From: Caldilineae bacterium
GTDB taxonomy: Bacteria; Chloroflexota; Anaerolineae; J102
DNA length: 5,485 nucleotides
Assembly: GCA_011176555.1 (NCBI GenBank)
Contig: DUEF01000356.1
Coordinates: 1-5,485 of the forward strand
Reading direction: 5' to 3'
A program made the translations under genes and the position numbers. Positions 1-4,543 of the stretch are shown piece by piece (position 1 is the stretch's first letter; each line of letters opens with the position of its first letter). The notes beneath the pieces are model-generated. The model saw only the letters and a program-made list of their open reading frames with translations. It had not been told where the DNA came from and searched no databases.

Positions 1-1
1 C

Positions 2-493
2 TTGCTCTTCCTGCCTTACCTGACCGGCGAACGCACCCCGCATCCAGACCCGCTGGCGCGCGGCGCTTTTGCGGGCTTGACTGTGCAGCACGGCCGTTCA
101 CATCTCACCCGCGCCGTGCTGGAAGGCGTAGCCTTTGGCTTGCGCGACAGTTTCGAGTTGATGAAAAGTGCAGGCCTGGCCGACATCCGGCAGGTGCGCG
201 TCACCGGGGGCGGAGCGCGCAGCCCGGAATGGCGACAGATCCTGGCCGACGTCTTGCAAGCGGAATTGGTGACGGTGAACAGCGAGGAAGGGGCGGCGTA
301 TGGTGCGGCGTTGCTCGCGGGGGTGGGCGTTGGCGCCTGGCCCGATGTGGAGAGCGCCTGCGACGCCACGATTCAGATCACAGGAGTCACCGCGCCTGAT
401 TCCGATCATGTTCAGGCCTACCAACCGCTGTACTCGCTCTACCGCCAGCTTTACCCCGCGCTTCGATCTATCTCCCACCAATTGTCCGCGTGA
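2..493 (+). CDS. xylB: Xylulokinase, C-terminal part (5' end outside window)
   Basis: This is the C-terminal part of an FGGY-family carbohydrate kinase, most like xylulokinase, which phosphorylates D-xylulose with ATP to xylulose 5-phosphate in the cytoplasm. About 163 residues are visible and the reading frame is open at the left edge, so the first codon (TTG) is an internal leucine, not a start. Xylulokinases are about 480-500 residues, so roughly the last third is present. Visible family signatures are LPYLTGERTPHPDP (about residues 4-17 of the fragment), the motif GGGARSPEWRQILADVL (69-85) of the C-terminal actin-like ATPase domain, and EEGAAYGAALLAGVG (95-109). The reading frame is intact and ends in TGA at 491-493. 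It converges on ribokinase with no intergenic bases. Other FGGY kinases (e.g. for ribulose or another ketose) cannot be fully excluded because the N-terminal sugar-binding domain is missing, but the GERTPH segment favours xylulokinase. Confidence 0.88.
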   Translation: MLFLPYLTGERTPHPDPLARGAFAGLTVQHGRSHLTRAVLEGVAFGLRDSFELMKSAGLADIRQVRVTGGGARSPEWRQILADVLQAELVTVNSEEGAAYGAALLAGVGVGAWPDVESACDATIQITGVTAPDSDHVQAYQPLYSLYRQLYPALRSISHQLSA

Positions 494-1423
494 TCAATGG
501 GCATCTGAACCGCGCATAAGATTCACCACTGCCGTTCGTGTCGGCGCTGATGGCTGCGCGCCCACCTTCGTCACGGCCAGCGCCCCGGCAGCATTGCCCC
601 AGCGCGCCGCTTCCACCAAATCGGCTCCTTCACCCCACCTGGTTGCCAACCCCGCCACAAACGCATCACCGGCCGCGGTCGTGTCCACCACTTCCACGGC
701 GTGGGGCGGCAGATGAACGGCCTCTTGTCCCGGCTCCACGACCAGCGCCCCACGCGAGCCGAGCGTCAGCACGACAGCACCCACGCCCTGCTCCAGCAGC
801 GCCCGCGCCGCCTCTTCCGCCTGAGACAGCGATTCGACCGGCAGTCCGGTGAGGAGGCTGGTCTCGCTTTCGTTCGGGATCAGCACATCCGTTTGGGCCA
901 GGAGGCTGGTCGGGAGCGCGCGGGCCGGGGCGGGATTCAGCGCCACCCGCGCGCCTCGCTCACGGGCCAATTTCGCCGCGGCCTCGACAACGGGCAGGGG
1001 CGATTCCAACTGCATCACCAGCACATCGAACGCGTCGATCTCGGCCAACGTCGCCTGTACATCGTCAACCGTCAGGCGCCAATTGGCCCCCGAAGCCACC
1101 ACGATGCTGTTTTGCCCGCTTTCGTCGACCGTGATGAGGGCGACGCCGCTGGCCGCGGTCGTATCCGCCAGCACATGTCGGACATCGACGCCCTCGACCT
1201 GGAGATTGGCCAACAGCGCTGTCCCGAACGCATCCGCTCCCACCCGACCGACCATGCTCACCCGCGCGCCCAGCCGCGCCGCGGCCACTGCCTGATTTGC
1301 GCCCTTGCCGCCGGGGATGGTTTGAAAATTACCGCCCAGCACGGTTTCCCCGGGCGCGGGCATGTGCGGCGTGCGCACGACCAAATCCATGTTCAAGCTA
1401 CCGACGATGACGATGTGGGGCAT
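494..1423 (-). CDS. rbsK: Ribokinase (PfkB family)
   Basis: Complete 309-residue ribokinase, the usual length for the family. It transfers phosphate from ATP to D-ribose to give ribose 5-phosphate, in the cytoplasm. Motifs in order: the N-terminal substrate strand GSLNMDLV (8-15), the PfkB signature PGGKGANQAVAAARLG (37-52), NPAPAR (163-168), PNESE (183-187), the nucleotide-binding TLGSRGALV (220-228), and the second PfkB signature DTTAAGDAFVAGLA (247-260). Within the last, D253 is the expected catalytic base and AAGD the anion hole. The C-terminal GALAVTKVGAQPSAPTR (280-296) matches the segment that in ribokinases helps bind the activating monovalent cation and ATP. The ATG start at 1421-1423 is supported by AGGAGT five bases upstream. 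The stop (complement of 494-496) abuts the xylulokinase stop. Upstream on the same strand, 26 bp away, is a probable gene remnant, so this gene may once have been the second gene of an operon. All key residues are present, so it is likely functional. A related PfkB sugar kinase is less likely. Confidence 0.95.
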   Translation of the reverse strand: MPHIVIVGSLNMDLVVRTPHMPAPGETVLGGNFQTIPGGKGANQAVAAARLGARVSMVGRVGADAFGTALLANLQVEGVDVRHVLADTTAASGVALITVDESGQNSIVVASGANWRLTVDDVQATLAEIDAFDVLVMQLESPLPVVEAAAKLARERGARVALNPAPARALPTSLLAQTDVLIPNESETSLLTGLPVESLSQAEEAARALLEQGVGAVVLTLGSRGALVVEPGQEAVHLPPHAVEVVDTTAAGDAFVAGLATRWGEGADLVEAARWGNAAGALAVTKVGAQPSAPTRTAVVNLMRGSDAH

Positions 1424-1428
1424 GAGGG

Positions 1429-1434
1429 ACTCCT
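1429..1434 (-). promoter_or_regulatory. Ribosome binding site of ribokinase
   Basis: On the minus strand AGGAGT lies five bases before the ATG of ribokinase. It is a near-consensus Shine-Dalgarno sequence and fixes the start codon. Confidence 0.75.
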
Positions 1435-1449
1435 GGGAGGTATTGGGGA

Positions 1450-1830
1450 TTAGGTGGTGGGTATTTTTTCAAGAGGATTCAGCGCAACGCCATCAAATAG
1501 CGTATGGCACCCGCCAAAGTTGGATAGGCCGATCTGGCCGTGGAGGTAGGGTGATTCCTCATCATCCCAGATCAACTCGGGGCCATTGCTGATCCACCCG
1601 ACCAGCTTACTGCCCTCGACCTTCAGGTTTAGCTCGTAGCGCTGGCCGTGCTGCCAGGGGAATGGCGCTGAGGCCACGGGTCGGTAGCCGCGGCTGCTCT
1701 TGTACAGCACCAGGCGGTCGGGCGCAAGGTCTGGCCGGGCGTGATGGTCGGGGAGCCAGAGCGGGATTGTTCGGCGCCACCAGGCCCTAGATGTCGCTGA
1801 AAACCTGTCCGTAATCAGGAGGGAGTGGGG
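1450..1830 (-). pseudogene. Probable remnant: C-terminal beta-sandwich domain, ADP-ribosylglycohydrolase-associated type
   Basis: A minus-strand frame is open from a TGA at 1831-1833 down to TAA at 1450-1452. A GTG at 1708-1710 would give an 86-residue product, but it has no Shine-Dalgarno sequence and sits inside a beta-strand-like run (DRLVLYKSSRGYRPV), so I do not believe it is a real start. The protein pattern (FPWQHGQRYELNLKVEG, then GWISNGPELIWDDEE, then GQIGLSNFGG, then LFDGVALNP) alternates strands and turns as in concanavalin-like/LamG folds. From memory it resembles the C-terminal domain of large (about 700-residue) ADP-ribosylglycohydrolase-type proteins of Chloroflexota; I could not search for this. 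The catalytic part is absent. In a neighbouring frame, an ATG at 1832-1834 begins MTPLPPDYGQVFSDI and then meets TAG, which may be a leftover of the original N-terminus. The remnant ends 26 bp before ribokinase, the spacing expected of an operon partner. A small functional protein is possible but less likely. Confidence 0.5.
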
Positions 1831-1929
1831 TCATAAGCGTAGGGGGGAAGTGCATCGCACCTTAAATCCCGTCCATGCTCAAACCTGAATTTCAACCAAA
1901 CAAGATACACTACCGTCCCCAAAAACCTC

Positions 1930-1958
1930 TTGACAAGATGCAATGAAGCTGCTATGCT
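1930..1958 (+). promoter_or_regulatory. Sigma-70-type promoter for the LacI-family gene
   Basis: A perfect -35 hexamer TTGACA (1930-1935) is followed after exactly 17 bp by TATGCT (1953-1958), four of six matches to TATAAT. Transcription would start near 1964-1966, giving a leader of about 138 nt before the GTG start at 2103. An alternative -10, CATAAT (1962-1967, five of six), has no matching -35 at 17 bp. The strongest argument for function is that a long palindrome starts a few bases past the predicted start site. Confidence 0.65.
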
Positions 1959-1968
1959 ACGCATAATG

Positions 1969-1992
1969 GATTGAGCACACGTGTGTTCAATC
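1969..1992. promoter_or_regulatory. Probable LacI-family operator (24-bp palindrome)
   Basis: The left half GATTGAGCACAC and right half GTGTGTTCAATC are inverted complements in 11 of 12 positions; only position 7 of the half-site differs (G against A). The centre is CACGTG, with the central CG pair common in operators bound by LacI-family dimers. It lies about +4 to +27 from the predicted start of the promoter at 1930-1958, the classic place for repression. The adjacent downstream gene encodes a LacI-family protein, so autoregulation is the simplest reading. As the only strong palindrome between the divergent genes, it could also affect leftward transcription. Binding by this repressor is inferred, not shown. 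Confidence 0.68.
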
Positions 1993-2035
1993 TGTGACGT
2001 CGATCAGATTGGCCTTGCGGTTCATGCCTGGATCT

Positions 2036-2053
2036 GGTCGAAATGTTTCCACC
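2036..2053. promoter_or_regulatory. Possible secondary operator (imperfect 18-bp palindrome)
   Basis: GGTCGAAAT followed by GTTTCCACC is symmetric at 14 of 18 positions, with the core GAAA-TG-TTTC. The A/T-flanked core recalls some LacI-family operators, although the central pair is TG rather than CG and the half-site differs from that at 1969-1992. It lies in the transcribed leader about 64 bp (centre to centre) from the main palindrome, a distance at which repressor looping or a roadblock is possible. It may also be chance. Confidence 0.25.
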
Positions 2054-2088
2054 ATAACCGAATTCTGAACATCGTAGACATGCTTTCT

Positions 2089-2093
2089 GGAGG
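2089..2093 (+). promoter_or_regulatory. Ribosome binding site of the repressor gene
   Basis: GGAGG ends nine bases before a GTG at 2103-2105. It decides the GTG start: the next in-frame Met is residue 31, inside or past the DNA-binding domain, and starting there would destroy the helix-turn-helix. Confidence 0.75.
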
Positions 2094-2102
2094 CTGTCAA
2101 CC

Positions 2103-3158
2103 GTGTCAAAGCGGGTTTCGATCAAAGATATCGCCGAACTTGCAGGTGTGAGCCATTCGACCGTGAGCCGCGCCTTGCATGGGCGGGGACGGATGAGCGA
2201 GGAAACCCGTATGCGTATCATTGCGCTGGCGGAGGATGTTGGCTACACACCGGACGCGTTGGCGCGCGGTTTGGTGAGCGGCGAGACCCGCACCATCGGC
2301 GTGGTGGTGACGACGATCGCCGATCCCTTTGTGGTGCAGATCGTGGACGGTATCGAAAGCGTGGCGCAGGAGGCGGGGTATAGCGTCTTTCTGAGTGCGT
2401 CTCACAATGATCCGGATCGTGAGATGGCAGTGGTCGAGACCTTTCGCCAGCGTCGCGTCGACGCCGTGATCGTCACAGCCAGCCGGGTGGGAGCGCTCTA
2501 CGCCGACATCCTCGAAGATTTTGGCGCGCCCATCGTTCTGATCAACAACATGCACGCGAGCAAGTATCTCTATTCGGTCTCGGCTGATGATGTGAGCGGG
2601 GCGCAAATGGCGGTGGAGTATTTATTGGCGAAGGGGCATCAGCGCATCGCCTACATCGGTTCGGCGGAGCGTCCGCTTTCATCTCAGCGTCGTTGGCGGG
2701 GCTATCTGCAGGCGCATAAGCGGTTTGGCATTGTCCCTGCAGCGGCTTTGCGGGTGGAGCCATTGGCCGAGACAGATCGGGAGGTCGGGCGCATGGGGCT
2801 GGTCGAGTTACTCGATCAGGCCCCCAGCGCCATTTTCACATACAACGACATGACCGCCATCGGCGTGATGCTCGAAGCGCGAGCGCGTAAAGTTGATATC
2901 CCCAGGCAACTCAGCCTGGTTGGGTTCGATGACATCCAGGCCACTCAGTTCGTAATGCCGGCGCTGACTACCATCCATCAGCCCCGCGCAGCGATGGGAA
3001 AGGCAGCGATGGAAATGGCGCTTTCGCTCTTGCACGGCAAAGACGCCAGTAACATATCTCTGGCCTGTCACCTGGTGGAACGAGATTCCGTGTCCAGCTA
3101 TTACGGTGGAGACGTGATGACCGACGCCCGGCAGCATGAAGCTTCGCTTTATGTGTAA
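2103..3158 (+). CDS. LacI-family transcriptional regulator
   Basis: Complete 351-residue LacI/GalR-family repressor, normal length for the family, with a GTG start. The N-terminal headpiece is clear: IKDIAELAGVSHSTVSRALHG (7-27) is the helix-turn-helix, with VSHSTVSR as the recognition region. The hinge helix follows at about 49-58 (PDALARGL), where L57 matches the leucine that family members insert into the operator centre. The rest is a periplasmic-binding-protein-like effector and dimer domain: TIGVVVTTIADPFVVQIVDG (64-83), RVDAVIVTASR (118-128), HQRIAYIGSAERPLSSQRRWRGY (179-201), a FTYNDMTAIGVM segment (245-256) and LVGFDDIQATQFVMPALTTIHQP (272-294), all typical. The effector is probably a sugar or sugar phosphate but cannot be read from the sequence. 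The gene has its own promoter and a palindrome just upstream, suggesting autorepression, and it precedes a CUT2 transporter in the same direction, so that operon is the likely target. Whether it also regulates the two kinases is unknown. Confidence 0.93.
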   Translation: MSKRVSIKDIAELAGVSHSTVSRALHGRGRMSEETRMRIIALAEDVGYTPDALARGLVSGETRTIGVVVTTIADPFVVQIVDGIESVAQEAGYSVFLSASHNDPDREMAVVETFRQRRVDAVIVTASRVGALYADILEDFGAPIVLINNMHASKYLYSVSADDVSGAQMAVEYLLAKGHQRIAYIGSAERPLSSQRRWRGYLQAHKRFGIVPAAALRVEPLAETDREVGRMGLVELLDQAPSAIFTYNDMTAIGVMLEARARKVDIPRQLSLVGFDDIQATQFVMPALTTIHQPRAAMGKAAMEMALSLLHGKDASNISLACHLVERDSVSSYYGGDVMTDARQHEASLYV

Positions 3159-3326
3159 AGGCGCCACCACCAAAAGCCATCCCGCCCCATTGTTCAATCT
3201 TATTCACACACCCTTAGGAGGCGCTTAGCAATCAATCCCACAAACTGGTTATCGATGTCAGGTGTCGCAACCACCAACAATCTCACACGTTCCACCCATC
3301 TCAAAACTCACTCAGGAGGATAAGAC
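3159..3326 (+). other. Gap between repressor and binding-protein genes, with strong ribosome binding site
   Basis: This 168-bp gap has no intrinsic terminator after the repressor gene and no convincing promoter. The best candidate is TTCACA (3203-3208) with TAGCAA (3226-3231), which has a poor -10. Read-through from the repressor promoter is therefore possible. The 10-mer TGTTCAATCT (3191-3200) repeats the outer right half of the palindrome at 1969-1992, but without a partner half-site. A strong Shine-Dalgarno sequence, AGGAGG (3314-3319), lies seven bases before the ATG at 3327 and fits a highly expressed binding protein. Confidence 0.5.
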
Positions 3327-4391
3327 ATGTTTGGCAACAAGAAACTCTTCGTACTGCTAGCCCTTTTGGTGGCGATTCTGCTGGTTGCAGCTTGCCAGCA
3401 GGCGGCTCCCACTGCCGCTCCAGAAAAGGAGGCCGCAACCGCAGCGCCGGCCGAAACGGTGGCTGAAACCCCGGCCGAGACCGAAGGGCCTGCGCCCGCC
3501 GCCGAGGAAATGCGTCCCTACCGCTTTGTGGCGGTTGTGCATGGTCAGGCTTCCGATCCCTTCTGGTCGGTTGTGAAGAACGGCTTCGATGCTGCCGCCA
3601 AGGATATGCGGGTGAAGGTCGAATACCAGGCCCCGGGCACTTTCGATATGGTGGAAATGTCTCAGCTCATCGACGCGGCCGTCGCTTCCAAACCTGACGG
3701 CCTCATCGTCTCCATCCCTGATCCCGACGCCCTGGGCGAATCGATTCGGGGCGCTGTGGATGCCGGCATCCCCGTCTTCTCCATCAACTCCGGCAGTGAT
3801 GTCGCCAAGAGCCTGGGCGTCATCGCCCACGTTGGTCAGACGGAGTATGAAGCGGGTTATGGCGGCGGTCAGCGCATGGCCGCGGCCGGGATCAAGAAGG
3901 CTATCTGCGTCAATCAGGAAGTGGGTAATGTCGCCCTCGATCTGCGCTGCCAGGGCTTCGCCGATGCGCTGGCCGAGCATGGCATCGAGTCGAGCGTTAT
4001 CGCTGTCGAATTGGCCGATCCCACCGAATCGCAGCAGCGGGTTATGGCCGCCCTCACCTCCGATCCCGATGTGGACGGCGTCCTCACGCTGGGCCCGACC
4101 GGAGCGTCTCCCGCCTTGAAAGGACTTAAGGATGAGGACATGCTGGGCAAAGTCAAGCTGGCCACCTTCGATCTCTCCCCAGAGGTGTTGGAAGCGATTC
4201 GCGACGGTGAAATGTTGTTCGCCATCGATCAGCAGCAGTTCACACAGGGTTATCTGCCCATCGTTTACCTGGTGCTCTACCAGGAGAACCTGAACACGCC
4301 CGGTAGCGATGTCATTCTCACTGGCCCCGGCTTTGTGACTCAGGAAACCGCGGCGAAGGTCATCGAATACTCTGCACGAGGCACGCGTTAA
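3327..4391 (+). CDS. ABC sugar transporter substrate-binding lipoprotein (CUT2 type)
   Basis: Complete 354-residue sugar-binding protein of the ribose/xylose/galactose type (Peripla_BP_4-like). It would be anchored outside the cytoplasmic membrane and deliver a monosaccharide to the permease encoded next. Residues 1-23 form a lipoprotein signal: basic N-region (NKK), hydrophobic core (LFVLLALLVAILLV) and lipobox VAAC with Cys23 as the lipid-modified residue. An Ala/Pro/Glu/Thr-rich linker (24-61) follows, then the two-lobed binding fold from about 65 (YRFVAVVHGQASDPFW, with F79/W80 placed like ligand-stacking aromatics). Other family segments are KPDGLIVSIPDPDAL (122-136), AGIPVFSINSGSD (146-158), HVGQTEYEAGYGGGQRM (168-184), the start of lobe two at IKKAICVNQE (189-198), LATFDLSPEVLEAI (278-291) and FAIDQQQFTQGYLPIVYL (298-315). 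Ligand identity cannot be assigned. A pentose or related sugar is inferred from the nearby xylulokinase and ribokinase. Confidence 0.92.
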   Translation: MFGNKKLFVLLALLVAILLVAACQQAAPTAAPEKEAATAAPAETVAETPAETEGPAPAAEEMRPYRFVAVVHGQASDPFWSVVKNGFDAAAKDMRVKVEYQAPGTFDMVEMSQLIDAAVASKPDGLIVSIPDPDALGESIRGAVDAGIPVFSINSGSDVAKSLGVIAHVGQTEYEAGYGGGQRMAAAGIKKAICVNQEVGNVALDLRCQGFADALAEHGIESSVIAVELADPTESQQRVMAALTSDPDVDGVLTLGPTGASPALKGLKDEDMLGKVKLATFDLSPEVLEAIRDGEMLFAIDQQQFTQGYLPIVYLVLYQENLNTPGSDVILTGPGFVTQETAAKVIEYSARGTR

Positions 4392-4408
4392 GGACTCGAT
4401 GTAAAACA

Positions 4409-4452
4409 ACATCCGGAACTTTTCCCTGAATTGACGGGCTAGTTCCGGGTGT
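4409..4452 (+). terminator. Stem-loop after the binding-protein gene (weak or partial terminator, or mRNA stabiliser)
   Basis: ACATCCGGAACT (4409-4420) pairs with AGTTCCGGGTGT (4441-4452) over 12 bp with a single G-U pair. An inner CCC/GGG stem (4424-4426 with 4436-4438) may extend it. It starts 17 bp after the stop codon. There is no U-run behind it (GATTGAATTC follows), so it is unlikely to be a full intrinsic terminator. In sugar ABC operons such a hairpin often protects the binding-protein mRNA or lowers downstream expression. Confidence 0.55.
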
Positions 4453-4488
4453 GATTGAATTCTCGGTCCTCAGCATCTCTCATCACCT

Positions 4489-4519
4489 GGTCAGAGCCTG
4501 TGTCGAGCGGGCTCTGACC
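4489..4519 (+). promoter_or_regulatory. Stem-loop just upstream of the permease ribosome binding site
   Basis: GGTCAGAGCC (4489-4498) and GGCTCTGACC (4510-4519) are perfect inverted complements over 10 bp, with an 11-nt interval that can add three more pairs including wobbles. It is followed by CCCCATTTG rather than a U-run, and ends 10 nt before the permease Shine-Dalgarno sequence. It may act as an attenuating or RNA-processing element; which of these cannot be told from the sequence. Confidence 0.55.
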
Positions 4520-4529
4520 CCCATTTGTC

Positions 4530-4534
4530 AGGAG
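4530..4534 (+). promoter_or_regulatory. Ribosome binding site of the permease gene
   Basis: AGGAG lies nine bases before the ATG at 4544-4546. A closer ATG at 4536 is out of frame and too near the Shine-Dalgarno sequence, so 4544 is the start chosen. Confidence 0.7.
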
Positions 4535-4543
4535 TATGCAATT

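Larger units (their letters stand above)
1831..2102. other. Control region between the leftward remnant and the repressor gene
   Basis: Together with the remnant's open frame, this makes about 390 bp without a believable gene between 1711 and 2102. The left part (1831-1929) holds a short G run (1842-1847) and a small inverted repeat GTGC-ATC-GCAC (1850-1860), neither of which I can interpret. From 1930 onward it contains the promoter, the 24-bp palindrome, the weaker palindrome and the ribosome binding site described separately. No convincing minus-strand promoter for the remnant/ribokinase side was found. The best candidate is TTGTCA (complement of 1931-1936) with TAGTGT (complement of 1907-1912), 18-bp spacer, and its -10 matches only three of six positions. 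Small ATG frames in the leader (e.g. from 2024, 14 codons) have no ribosome binding site. Confidence 0.6.

Noticed and set aside
701..1453. 250-codon open frame on the + strand opposite ribokinase
   Set aside because: It is antisense to a complete, motif-rich ribokinase, has composition typical of a GC-rich shadow frame and no recognisable domain.
2024..2068. Small leader frame (14 codons, MPGSGRNVSTITEF) before the repressor gene
   Set aside because: No Shine-Dalgarno sequence and no sign of a regulatory codon run; most likely chance.
3157..3226. Possible terminator after the repressor gene from GGCGCC (3160-3165) and GGCGCTT (3220-3226)
   Set aside because: Pairing needs a bulge, the loop is about 55 nt and no U-run follows.
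3277..3300. CACACGT (3284-3290) as a second copy of the operator core
   Set aside because: Only the seven-base core matches; the flanks are not symmetric and do not match the half-site.
3417..3500. Repetitive DNA in the Ala/Pro/Glu/Thr linker of the binding protein
   Set aside because: The repeats (AET-type units) are low-complexity linker common in lipoprotein binding proteins, not a distinct repeat element.
3357..4412. 351-codon open frame on the - strand opposite the binding protein
   Set aside because: Long antisense frames are common in GC-rich genes. It has no ribosome binding site or family signature, and the sense frame has a lipobox and a full binding fold.
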